Assembly: GCF_051020985.1 (NCBI RefSeq)
Contig: NC_134999.1
Span: 27,127,160 to 27,191,159 of the forward strand
Reading direction: 5' to 3'
Source: Nomia melanderi
Lineage: Eukaryota; Arthropoda; Insecta; Hymenoptera; Halictidae
DNA: 64,000 bases
Part shown: positions 24,969 through 35,152 of the stretch, in pieces
Numbering within the stretch: the first letter of the stretch is position 1
Layout of the letters: the number at the start of each line of letters is the position of its first letter
Translations under genes and position numbers: made by a program
The notes under the pieces: generated by a model
What the model was told of the DNA's origin: nothing
The model's database searches: none
The model's input: the letters and a program-made list of their open reading frames with translations, nothing else

Positions 24969-25654
24969 GAAGATAAGAAATTTGAAAAGTGTAAAAGTTG
25001 CAAACTGTTTAATAGAATTATAAATAGTTGAAGATCGATGGCTGTTGTAAAATATTCTGTGTTTGGACAAATAATTATTGAAACTATTTATAATAACTAA
25101 CTGAATCGTGGTACGATTATATAATTATTGTATCGCATTACAAGTATAGTAGCGTTTTTATCTATTTTGCGTTCGCATAATTCATCCGAAATAGATTAAC
25201 GGAGCGAAATGGGAAACGTGAGAGAGTGAAAGAGAGAAAGAGAGAGAGAAAGAGCATGAGTGAGAGAGAGAGAGGGAGATATTAATGGACGGTGAACTTG
25301 TACCGAGTTGCGTACGGTGTACAGGACGAGATAAAAAAAGAGAAAAAATCATACGACGATTGTAAAGAGTAAAAAAAGGGGGAAAGAAAAGAAATGAAAC
25401 CGAAGAGACGCTGCGGGCAAATGGGACGTATATACTGTACGCGTTCAGCGTGTAAAGTGTCGTTATAAATCTATCTACTTATTGTAGGAAACTTATGAAG
25501 TAATTGTAATAATTACATTAACCAGATGATGTGCGTACCGCATAGAAGACACGTAACCGCTTTCATTTCACGTACCAGACATGTACACGGATACACAACT
25601 CGTACACGTACATTTAAACCTACACACAAACACATTGGTCTACATTACTCACTC

Positions 25655-25705
25655 ACTCTCGCACACAAACACACACACACACACGTACATATACATACAT
25701 ACAGA
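25655..25705 (+). repeat. (CA)n and (CATA)n microsatellite
   Basis: CACACACA run followed by ACATACATAC. Confidence 0.85.
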
Positions 25706-25804
25706 ATGAGTAGGTACATACTCTGTACACATATACCCGTACACAACCGTGCGCTCATGTTTTGTATTTAAATGTTTTGTTAGTATTATATGAGAAATTA
25801 ACAA

Positions 25805-25810
25805 AATAAA
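25805..25810 (+). terminator. trx: Distal poly(A) signal AATAAA
   Basis: Canonical hexamer at the point where the + strand purine bias ends; candidate for the distal end of trx transcripts. Confidence 0.35.
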
Positions 25811-25815
25811 AACAC

Positions 25816-26795
25816 AAATGGAAATATCATATTTCCCGTGCTCTGTGTAAAGAAGTATCCCATATATACGAATATACAAGGCGTCCCGTTGGATCTGGAA
25901 TACATTGCAGAACGTTTTGTAAGTCAAAATCGAATTCAGCGAGACGTTGGATGTTTTTGTATTACAGGCAAGCGTTTTCGTGTATCTGTACAGTTATTCG
26001 GTGCAGTTCTTTTTTATTTTCGAGTTATCCAATTAGCTTAATTGAAATTAATTGTATGCGTAACAAAGCCGTTGGATTCGTAGTGAAGTTAAAACTGAAT
26101 TCTCGATTAAATGAAAATTAATACATACTCTTGCGTAGTAAGTGGAAAATTAAATATTAAGGTAGATTCTTAATATTAAAAATGACCTTTGGGTATTGAT
26201 GATTAAGAAAGGACATTTGACTCAAAAAGAAATGAAGTGATATTGTGGAAGTGTTGATTTTTTGTTATCTATTTGTACTGAGGGAAATTCATTTGCTTCC
26301 TTCTATATGGCTAAACTTCATTTAAATTTTGTTCATTTGTGATGGTTCTCGTTTGTCTTTAGAAAATTGCTGATGTAGTTGCTTAAAAAAAGATGAATAA
26401 AATTATATGAAGCAATTATTACCATTCAACATTAACATCCAACAGGATTTGTTCATTTGCACAATCCGCATCGGTTGTATGAATACAAAAAAGTGCAAAA
26501 ATCGGAGTTGAGCAAAATGTCAGATAATCAAAATCAGACAATTAAAACGTAATAGCTGATTCGATTACAAATTACTTCTTACAACTGTTAATTATCACCA
26601 ATCTACATTTGAAATCGAGGTAATTACCGCGAGTCCCAATTAACAAATACAGGAAGTAACTCAGAATCGAATCAACAGATGCATTATAATAGTCGATCTC
26701 AACACGTAATTAAATTACATTTTGCCCAACTCTGTACGAAAGTAATACAAGAACATTCGACATTTATTCAATAATTCAATCTTGACTTATAAATG
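25816..26795. other. AT-rich DNA, no gene seen
   Basis: Past the trx 3' region the purine bias vanishes. I see no supported gene or clear repeat in this stretch. Confidence 0.5.
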
Positions 26796-26984
26796 TTAGT
26801 TTGTCCCAAAAGTCTTTTTCGTTTTATTCATACGTAGTGGATCCTCGGTACTTTATGTTTTATATCGTGTTATTGAATCATGCACAGTCCATTCCGATCT
26901 ATTACCTTCCCTCATTGTTCCGGAAGCTTCTGCTAAATCAAACATTGCGGTTAGAGTGCGAAACAAACCTATGGGACAACCTAA
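26796..26984. mobile_element. Mariner-like MITE 1
   Basis: The left end TTAGTTTGTCCCAAAAG and the right end read on the minus strand, TTAGGTTGTCCCATAGG, are inverted repeats of the TTAGGTTGxCCxAAA type carried by insect mariner-family elements. The 189-bp interior is non-coding, so it is inferred to be non-autonomous. Confidence 0.6.
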
Positions 26985-26997
26985 TATTTTCATCCAA

Positions 26998-27192
26998 TTA
27001 GGTTATCCCATGAGTAATGTTTTTCTAATACTGAATTCTAATCTAAAAAATAATTACTTATATTTTCTTTAATCATCGACGTATTGACCATCCTTTACCC
27101 ATTGGTATATTGATTCTTTCTTTTCGAAAATGACGTTAAAAAATATCTTACAAAGTATGATAAGAAACGACATTACTTATGGGATGACCTAA
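26998..27192. mobile_element. Mariner-like MITE 2, 13 bp from MITE 1
   Basis: The left end TTAGGTTATCCCATGAGTAA and the right end on the minus strand, TTAGGTCATCCCATAAGTAA, agree at 18 of 20 positions. 195 bp, non-coding. The tight pairing with the preceding element suggests a duplicate insertion or one compound element. Confidence 0.65.
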
Positions 27193-27604
27193 TATTTTCA
27201 ATACGCGGGACACTGTATACTAAGACTAGGACTACACGAGCGTTTTAAACGTCGCGTTTTCTCTGTTGACGTAGAACCTCGGTTATTAATTTATTAATAA
27301 ATATTCAATAAGAATTAGTTCAAAACAAAAATGGATGCTTTGATCAATATTAAAAATAAAGAAAAAAGTGACATCATTGGTGATCGCAGCGTGTTGCACG
27401 CTTATGCGATCAATTACATTGAAATAAATACTTCTTACTTGATTGATGGAAACGCGACGTGTAGGGCCCAATACACACTATCGATCCGGTCAAAATTCTT
27501 TCCTTGTTTATTGTTTCCGATAAACAAAGGTGGGGCGAGGTTGAACCAGGATTCATAGTGTGAGCACATACATTATAAATAACTGAAGAATATTTGAGCT
27601 AGTA
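27193..27604. other. Unassigned AT-rich DNA
   Basis: No gene, RNA or repeat recognised. Confidence 0.5.
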
Positions 27605-27994
27605 TTGTAAAAATGAGCTCCGAGCCTCGAGCTTTGAAAGCTGCAACCGCAACTGGAGCCTTTAGAGCTTGAGCATTGAGCTCTGAAAGCTGCAGTCTTC
27701 AACGTTTGCTATATTAACACCGCAAAGCTAAAGTCTAACAAAATTTGAAATGCCTCGAAGATTGTACTTTAAGTTTGAAATTTCCAATGCCATGTTAATA
27801 TAGCAACAGACGGCACGAGTCTTTGATTGTTTTCCAGCATAAAGACTCGATCGTCGATGGCTCTCAAGGCTTAATTCGAGTTTTCAAAGCTTCAAGGCTG
27901 AGTCTTCGGAGACTTAGCCTTTCATGTTGAGCTTTGAAGCTTCAAAGACTCGAGCTTTATTGAACTCCAAGCCTTCAAGACACAGCTTTTAAAG
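27605..27994. repeat. Degenerate GAGCTTTGAAGCTT-type repeat cluster
   Basis: Words such as GAGCTTTGAAAGCTGCA, GAGCTCTGAAAGCTGCAG, CAAAGCTTCAAGGCTGAG and GAGCTTTGAAGCTTCAAAG recur in direct and inverted order over 390 bp. The AAGCTT core is itself palindromic. A 101-bp insert with perfect 14-bp inverted ends (TTGCTATATTAACA, 27,706-27,719 and 27,793-27,806) interrupts it. Confidence 0.6.
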
Positions 27995-28191
27995 TTAACC
28001 CCTTGCCGTACGATTTATTTCTCTACTATAATCGATTCAACTACTTTGCCATTAGTAATTTATTTAAAAAAGACATTCTAGCCATATTCTATGTCTATGT
28101 TTGCTCTCAAGTATAATCATTGATAACAGAAGAATAATGTTCAATTTGAATTCAAAAGAGTTGAGTAATATTTATGCTTGTTAAAGTATCT
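27995..28191. mobile_element. Truncated TTAA element, CCCCTTGCC family
   Basis: Starts TTAACCCCTTGCCGTACG. Its first half is clearly similar to the element at 55,138 (shared words include CTACTTTGCCATTA and TATGTCTATGTTT). No matching right end is found, and another TTAA element begins at 28,192, so the copy appears truncated by that insertion. Confidence 0.5.
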
Positions 28192-28421
28192 TTAACCAGT
28201 TATCTGCATTTGACGAGTATACGCGTCATCTTAAAACTCGAACTGATACAAATCTTGTCGATGGATCAGTTAGTTTTTCAGATACACATATAATTCTTCT
28301 TCGTTTTCCTTTAACTTTTCGTCAGAAAAACTGCGTTTGACGAGTATATACTTCATTGCTTGACTTTGCTGCACGCACAACGAGAGATTCTTGAAACTAA
28401 ATTCCACAGTTAACTGGTTAA
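28192..28421. mobile_element. TTAA element, CCAGTTA family, copy 1
   Basis: Ends TTAACCAGTTATCTG and, on the minus strand, TTAACCAGTTAACTG. 230 bp, non-coding. It shares the subterminal sequence TTYGACGAGTATACRCGTCA with the copy at 46,544. Confidence 0.65.
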
Positions 28422-29181
28422 AATCTTCACCACGAGTCTGTCAAGCTGTTATAAGGCAAGAGATCAAGCCTTGGAGTTTCGAAAACTCAAGCGTTTTGCA
28501 ACACTAATTCGAACGGACCGAGAGTCAACCGAGACCTGTCCAATAGTGCATATGGGGTCTAAAAAGGCCGTGTAGTCATGGCCTAAATCAAAAGCCAGGG
28601 GTGTCCGTGCTCGACTCGATTGTCGAGAGACTCGCGCATCGAAATGGGAACCATCGGCGAGCAAGAACGGCGACGCGGCTCCTCCGCGCGTTACTCATTA
28701 ATTTCGAACATTGTCAGCGCGCAATTAGTTTAAAACATAAAAGCGGTAATCTTATCTGCCTTTGTCCGTTCCCACAAGCGGCCCGCTCGGACCACACTCT
28801 ACCATATTGTAAACGGCGATACACATTACCCCCCTTGTTCATTATAAAACGGGCGGCGTGTGCGTCGGTAGGTCATGCTTTTTTTCCACGTGTGAGAATC
28901 TTTTTTCTTCCTACATTCTGTGTGTGTATGTTGTTTTCTTTTTTCCTTCGTTCGTTCGCGTTTTTTTTTCTTTCCTGTTCACGTGCGTGTACGGTTGAGC
29001 GCGCGACGCTGACTCATACAAGTTGCTCTCGGATGTTGTTACGCGTGAACTTTACGAGGAGAAGAAAAAGAGATTGTTTTTTTCGCCGAGGGGTTGAACT
29101 CTCGCGGCGTATGTGCACGTCCGCCGCGCGCGGATTCCGCTGGCAGTCGAAGAACTGAGGACGCGGGGAATCGATATTGTA
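28422..29181 (+). promoter_or_regulatory. GC-rich islet with TATA box
   Basis: A GC-rich patch in AT-rich surroundings. TATAAAA lies at 28,843-28,849 with GC-rich sequence after it, spaced so that a start near 28,875 would be expected. There is no in-frame downstream gene. The long + strand frame through here starts at GTG and has biased composition from the GC-rich sequence, so I do not call it a gene. Candidate promoter or enhancer. Confidence 0.3.
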
Positions 29182-30207
29182 TTGGCTGGCCGAAAAGTCT
29201 TGTCGTATTCTTTTAACCTTTTGCGACGAAGTGTTTGCAGCTTGCGAACACCTAGGTTTTCTATTGTTTCCCGAATTTCCAATGTGATTTCAATCTGCAA
29301 ATACGCTTTGGTTATGCGAGCAAGTTCCCGTTATTGTCTTGAGGCAACAAATTCAGTCCAACTGTAAACATATATATTCGTTATTGTCTTGTTATAGTAT
29401 TTCAAAGCTTCTTTAAACGTTTTCGAAGAGATAGTTACGTGTCACGAGGGGTCTTAACACTAAAACTACCAGACGGGTCGAAATGACCCATTCCGAATTT
29501 ATTCCTTTTGCAATTATTAAAACGATAATAGATGTTTCTTTGAGACATTAGTCAAGAAATTGATTTAGCAATACACAAACTGAATAATAAATTTATTAAA
29601 GTTTTAATAGATGCATTCTTGGTGTTTCTATAGAGAATTTTCGAAAAGTCAATTTAACTGCTCGGTAATTTGTGTTAACGATAGAACTATCAAACGTTTA
29701 ATATGACTAATACATAATCCTTATCAAAATTGTAGCAATAGATTTTCTTCAGTTTTTGCATATATCGATTATAGTGTTTAAGTGAAACTATTTATTTTTA
29801 AAATCATTTTGGATATTTAACACGTTTAAGGTATCAATAATGGCGAAAGAAGGAAACTGAAACCCGCCATTGTGATAAATGTGGTAGTTCCAGTGTTAAT
29901 CTCACGTCATTTCAAAATCTGCAGCTAACTATTGACAATATGCCTCTATCATATATTTTTTATATTTGTATACATTTGAATAGCAGATCCCTGCGGTGTT
30001 CGGCTATAGACATTGGGAAATTATGCGGTCACGAATGTGATACGACGAATTTCACACTGTTAAATGAAACTTTGTTAAATTATACGTTGTTCATATTGTT
30101 CGATTAATTTCGATCATTTTCTGGTTTATTTGTTTACACCGCTTGCTCGCATATTGTAACAGAACCGTCAAATTGAAAAAGAAAACATGACTTTTAAGCT
30201 ATCCTGA
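29182..30207. mobile_element. Mariner-like element interrupted by a TTAA element
   Basis: The left end TTGGCTGGCCGAAAAGTC follows TA. The right end on the minus strand, TCAGGATAGCTTAAAAGTC, is followed by TA. Its last 150 bp match the intact copy at 30,278-30,481. A TTAA element (29,454-29,899) sits inside. Confidence 0.45.
29454..29899. mobile_element. TTAA element, CACTAAAACTACC family
   Basis: TTAA at both ends. The left terminus CACTAAAACTACCAG and the right terminus on the minus strand, CACTGGAACTACCAC, agree at 12 of 15 positions. The subterminal hairpin GGGTC-GAAAT-GACCC at 29,475-29,489 is perfect. No transposase frame is present. Confidence 0.65.
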
Positions 30208-30545
30208 TATTTGTTACGAGATACGGATAATTTTTTTCTTCTTTTTGAGGCGAGGAACACGAGAAATCAATATTGTATTAGGTTGGCCAAAAAGTCTTGT
30301 ATTCTTTTAAGAAATTATTAAGATAAATGTCACGCCGTCAAATAAAACTTCTGTAAACATTACGTTGTTAAATTCGACAAATTTCAATCATCTTCCAGTT
30401 CGTATATTTACGGTATTATTCAGATGTTGTAGTATAAGTGTCCGATTGAAAAAATAGGGCATGACTTTTTGACCAAGCTAATATTTGTTGTGAGACACAG
30501 ATATTTTTTTTCCTTCTTTTCGAGGCGAGGAACGCGACGTTAGGA
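30208..30545. repeat. Tandem unit: mariner MITE plus 70-bp flank
   Basis: The flank after the first mariner-like copy (30,208-30,277, ending GAGGCGAGGAACACGAGAAA) recurs after the second (30,482-30,545, ending GAGGCGAGGAACGCGACG). The duplication therefore covers element plus flank and is not two independent insertions. Confidence 0.55.
30278..30481. mobile_element. Mariner-like MITE 3
   Basis: TA lies on both sides. The left end TTAGGTTGGCCAAAAAGTC and the right end on the minus strand, TTAGCTTGGTCAAAAAGTC, differ at two of 19 positions. 204 bp, non-coding. Confidence 0.7.
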
Positions 30546-31875
30546 TTCGATTCTGTGATTTTTTGGAGAAAGTAACGGTCGAATTACTCTAGGAATCTTC
30601 GGGAACGCATGAATCCGTAGGAGCAATAAGTTAGCTACGAACGAAGCGCTACGACTTGTAATAATAATCAATCGGCATTACACGGTGATGTATCACTTCG
30701 GTGAAATATAACGTTGGGATAAGATACGGCGGAAACCGTAGAGGCAGAGTAACATTGTAACGATAGGCATATTATACATTTATTATCGTTATTTTCGCGT
30801 GTGTTAATGAATGCACAGTCCTTCCACGAACTATCTTTGATCGTATTATTATATGAATGTAGCATTATCGAATATTATTAGATGATGTAGATAAAATGTA
30901 AATATTATATATGACATTGTATCGCTTGACAAATGAAATTTTATTAATACATTCGCTTGTTTCGTATTTAAAATGACGAGAAATATGGCTATATTCTGAT
31001 TATTACCGAGACGCATGCATGTCTTTCCATTGAGGGATTCTTGGGAGAGGTGTGAATAAAACACGTTTATTTGTAATTACATTTGATTTCGAATTCATAA
31101 AGTATACGCAATAATGAAAAAAACGTGTACACGCAACGTTAAACATATATAAAGATATAATGATTAATATTATAATCATAAGTTTGCTAATTGAATAATA
31201 ATATTTCCTTAGGAAATAAGAACAGCATTCAACGTATAACGTTGACTTTGTTTAAATAAAAGTTTTACCTTTTTGATACATTAAACGATACTAGAAGTAG
31301 CTTATGGCACATAAATGTATTATACATTAGAAATTACTAAAACAATTCAACTAGATAAATTCTGTGTGAATTCTAAAGATACTTTTAACAAACTAGAAAC
31401 ACTCATGTTCTAGATTACGTTTTACATTAATATTAATTACACTCAGAAACTCGAGCACTGCAAAGGAAAACCCTAAAGAAAACATTTTTAACTGATGTTA
31501 TCCTGGAAGATTATACTTTACAGATGCTTTACCATCTTCAGAACATATTACATGTGAACTGCTGTGTATTTTAAATCGGGTACCTTGCTTATACTTAAGT
31601 CGTTTTCAGTTATGAATTCTTAAAAATTCGCCTCTGTGCATCGTTGCCCTCGAACGTTTCCGTAGAACAGTGAATAACCTCCTCGTTCTCACGTACGAAC
31701 ACTTAAGAAACGTGGTTATCCTATCCCTCCCTCTTTACTTACAGCTTCAAGAAAGCCCGTGCGTTAAGCTGTGTACATACCATGACCCATCTCGCGTGAC
31801 TTGTTCTGTAACAGTGTCTTAAAGAAATCGCTAGTACACTTATGGTGGTATAGAAATAACAATAAGGCGAGCTAA
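30546..31875. other. AT-rich DNA, no gene seen
   Basis: No supported coding, RNA or repeat feature over 1.3 kb. Confidence 0.5.
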
Positions 31876-32124
31876 TTAACCCCTTGGCGTATTATTTACT
31901 TTCGATACTAAACTCGTGTAACATTTTACTGTCGATAATCTAGAAGAAACGTAAACAAATTTTCCATTCCACTGTAAGTGCAAATTTATTTTGAAAATAA
32001 TAAATTGGTAATAGCAGAATAGTTCTTTGCTTTGATCCCTGGACAAGAACAATGTTGACTTTTATTAAATTCATCTAAAAATCCTCATCGCGAGTAACAC
32101 TCGTCATTCTATGGCAAGGGGTTA
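31876..32124. mobile_element. TTAA element, CCCCTTGCC family
   Basis: Left end TTAACCCCTTGGCGTA. The right end on the minus strand is ATAACCCCTTGCCATA, with one target-site base changed. 249 bp, non-coding. Confidence 0.5.
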
Positions 32125-32760
32125 TTATCAAGGGTCATAACGACAGTAATGAGCTCATATAACACACGGTATCGTGTAAAGTTGTCCATTTCTAAATCTG
32201 TACCCATTTGCACCCCTCAATCTAGTTCTGAACATTTTTTAGAGGCTGAACGCAGATCTAGGTTTAAGGTGAGATTCCTAGCATGGCCGGGTCCATAAAT
32301 GGAACTTCTGTTTATGGAATCAATGGGTTTACTAGCCTCGTTACGTCCTTACATTTCTAGGCATTTAGTACGCATGTTAACAATGTCAGTAATTTTTTTT
32401 AACAGAATTAAAATCTTGTATCATATAATTTTAATCTCAATTTTAATTGTAATTGGATATTAGGTAATGTTCATGGTCAGAGGGAATTAATTTTCTATAA
32501 TAAGACGGTTACAAATATTGATCTATGAATTTGCAAACAAATTCTTCTTTCAAATTTAATCTAATAACTTTGTTACATTGCTTTCGAAATGTTAAATCTT
32601 TATCCTTGAATTGTTCATAATAAAAGTAGCCCAAGTTCATTATTTATGACTTACAAAAACATATTAATATATATATATTCCAAATAACTTATGATATATT
32701 TATTCATAATTAAATTGATAAAAATGTGAACAAATTGAATAATTTTTAACGCGTACTAAA
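32125..32760. other. AT-rich DNA, no gene seen
   Basis: No supported feature. Confidence 0.5.
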
Positions 32761-34300
32761 ATCTTCAAACATATCGACACAGGGGAAACGCACTTCCACC
32801 GCGTTCCATAATAAACAGTCCAGTCAATCTTAAGTTCCCTAACTCCTAAAAATTTCCACTGTCCGTACGCGGCGCATCGTCCCCTATCTGCAGCCGAGAA
32901 CAAGCGAGGTCGACCATCAATTTTTGTCGCAGGATTCATCGCGCGCCGGCCGAGTAGAAATATCGCGCGATGCGTGCGCCAATGTGTACATAGCTTAACA
33001 CAAGCGGACATTCGCCGCTCTTTTCTTTCTCTATCTTTGTCCTGCGAGGTAACATCAAAGTACGGTTCCTACTACTATATACCTCGTCACCGCGTGTTCT
33101 CGGCAACGAGGGGTTCGGTAGCTCCAATCGCCTAACCCTTTTCCTCTTTCTCCGCTACCAGCACCCACCACCGCCGCCACCGCCATCTTTTCCACCTCCC
33201 CTTCGCTGTCATGCATCCCCCTTCGTACGCCCAAGCAACGGACGACAAGGTGTTAGTCACCTCAAGGACGTTCGCTGTAATTGGGATAGGTCGGATAGAT
33301 ATGTCAGAGGGGGAGAGAACGATCGAGATAGAACGAGACCGTGGCAACGTTGAAGAGAGGGAGACGTACTTACTATACACACGGCGTGTGTGTACGGATA
33401 GTGGGGCGGCGGAGAGGCGGGAGGTGGCACGAGAAGGTAGCAGGAAGGAGACGGTCGAAGCAAAGATAGAGAGAGGTCGCGGCGACGCGTGCGTTTTCTG
33501 TAAATGGCGCCTGGTCGAGCGTCGCGCGCGTCACGACTCTCTCTTTTTCTTTCTCGTGGTAGCCGGGACGCGGGTCCCCGCGCGTCCTACTCGTGGCGCA
33601 TCAGTCCTGGACCGGAGGTTGTGCCGTGAGATACGCCCGTGTGGAAAGCTGATGCGAGTGCACGGTCGCTACCGATTGACGTTCCATTCTTTTCCCCTAT
33701 ATACATCTCGGTGGTATAGATATCCCGGCCGTGGTACTGCGTACGTTGTGTCGCGTTTCGCGGTAAGTGAAGAGCGTCGATGCTAGTGGTACTCGCCGTT
33801 GATATTCCCGTGCCTGCAACATGGAAGAAGGTGCGTTGGTGCTACGGTAGTGGTTTCCAAGCGAGGAGAATTCCGCGTGACAGCAACGCCGCCTGTACAC
33901 GGAACGAAGAATATATCGGCTGCTATCGTCTCCTGCTTCTTATTCTTCTTCTTCTTCTTCTTCTTCTTCTCCTCTTCCTCCTCGTCCTCCTTCTCCTCTT
34001 CCTCCTCCTCTTCTTCTTCGATCCCTTCTTCCTACCTTATACTATCAACACGCAGCCGCCTTTTCGCCTTTGTTCGAACTCGGGCGAGCTCGTTGCCACG
34101 GACACGACGGAGGCCGCAGGTAAAGACCGATTCAGGGCCGACGCTGTCACGAGACGCGGGAGAGAAAGAGAAAGATGGGTCGAGCGGACAAAGAAGGAGG
34201 GGTCCGGGGTTTCGTCATTCTCGGTGAGAAGAGCAGGCTAAAAGGAATAAATAAAGTGAGGTTAGGAACCGAGTCTTGTTCGCGGTCGGCGGCGTAGGTG
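32761..34300. promoter_or_regulatory. GC-rich island, possible promoter and non-coding first exon
   Basis: About 1.5 kb with much higher GC and CpG content than its surroundings, unstable reading frames on both strands, and a splice-donor-like CGCG|GTAAGTGAA near 33,760. A second donor-like GCAG|GTAAAG lies near 34,120. The open frames (for example 33,211-33,786) have compositional-bias proteins with no domain. The best reading is a promoter with an untranslated first exon; the strand is uncertain, with + slightly favoured by the donors. Confidence 0.3.
33935..34019 (+). repeat. (TTC)n/(CTC)n microsatellite
   Basis: Imperfect TTC and CCT/CTC trinucleotide run of about 85 bp. Confidence 0.9.
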
Positions 34301-34621
34301 AAAATGCAATTAACGTCTCCGTTCCGCTAGGCTGATGTGAAACCGTGTGCTGGTCGCGAGATTATGGGTATAGCTACTACGCGTAATACGCGCGAATGAA
34401 ATGCGAAATATTAGTAGTAGTACGCACGACGTGACCTGAAAATAGACGTTCAAGATAGAGGGAGACTGGAGGAGGTAGATGACCGTGGGGTCTTTTTGGG
34501 GGTATTCGCATTGCGAATCCGTCAATCGCGTTCTTCATTATGCACGTTACATTTTCAACATTTTCTTCACTTGTTAAATGTTATTTACGGAGCACATGAG
34601 ACGACCAATTTGTAATCGAAT

Positions 34622-34934
34622 TTACTCTTTCCTTTCGAATAAAAACCATTTTAAATTTCTCTCGCGGAACGGTTTCTTATGGAAGAGGTTATAATGGCGA
34701 AAGTAATGGTATTTGAATAACGAGAGGAAAATGCTGTAGAGTGTATAGTACCATAAATATTTGTCTACGGTTAAGCCCGTGAGAACCTGTTTTCCGAGGA
34801 GAGTTATTTCAATCGCAGTGATCGATAGGGATATTCCCATTAAAACTGCCAATCGTTGTTTTTGATAGTATTCGCTCCATTCTGGAGATTTGAGTTCTAA
34901 GGTTTGTACAGGTATCGGTTTACTTGTTTCCTTT
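34622..34934 (-). other. Exon-like open segment, unknown membrane-protein-like
   Basis: Read on the minus strand, a pyrimidine-rich TTTCTATTAG at 34,935-34,944 precedes an open frame of about 100 codons ending at TAA 34,622-34,624. The protein includes PIPVQTLELKSPEWSEYYQK followed by two hydrophobic stretches (AVLMGISLSITAIEITLLG and WYYTLYSIFLSLF). It has balanced composition unlike chance AT-rich frames. No ATG opens it, so it would be an internal or last exon. No family was assigned; a faint resemblance to small tetraspan ciliary proteins came to mind but is too weak to use. A decayed second copy lies at 35,011-35,152. Confidence 0.25.
34685..34823. repeat. Diverged direct duplication, copy 1
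   Basis: Matches 35,011-35,152 over about 140 bp. Shared words include GAGGTTATA, GGCGAAAGTAATG and GAGTTATTTCAATCGCAG. In the minus frame both copies give AIEITL-x-GKQV. Confidence 0.7.
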
Positions 34935-35010
34935 CTAATAGAAATCTGAAATATTTTGCTACATATGGAGATATCCTACGTGAAAAATGTTGCAGACAAT
35001 TCGCGTAAAA

Positions 35011-35152
35011 GAGGTTATAGCGGCGAAAGTAATGTTATTTAAATAACGAAAGGAATACGCTATAATAGACTACTGGTACCATGGATACTTATCTATGGTG
35101 TGAACCCGTAAAAACCTGTTTCCCGTGTAGAGTTATTTCAATCGCAGCGATC
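35011..35152 (-). pseudogene. Decayed copy of the exon-like segment
   Basis: Same orientation as copy 1. The minus frame reads AAIEITLHGKQVFTG and then meets stops before resuming VFLSLFK-stop-HYFRRYNL. It therefore looks like a degenerate duplicate of the 34.6-kb segment. A separate open stretch continues toward 35,310 (VELTCRKLFGENSRAAVSQH). Confidence 0.3.

Larger units (their letters stand above)
20253..25815 (+). other. trx: Probable very long trx 3' UTR
   Basis: No coding frame is credible here. The + strand is markedly purine-rich (many GAGA, AAAG and GAAAAA tracts), a strand bias not seen in the AT-rich DNA after 25.9 kb. AATAAA signals occur at 20,647, 22,527 and 25,805. A Pumilio-type site, TGTACATA, is at 23,414. 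The shortest UTR would end near 20,670 and the longest near 25,830. The long form is inferred from the strand bias only. Confidence 0.5.

Noticed and set aside
28601..29158. 185-codon + frame in a GC islet
   Set aside because: Starts at GTG, has Arg/Phe/Ser composition driven by base content, no domain, and overlaps open frames on the other strand.
33211..33786. 191-codon ATG-started + frame
   Set aside because: Low-complexity Arg/Glu composition from CpG-rich purine sequence, no domain, no support over the overlapping frames.
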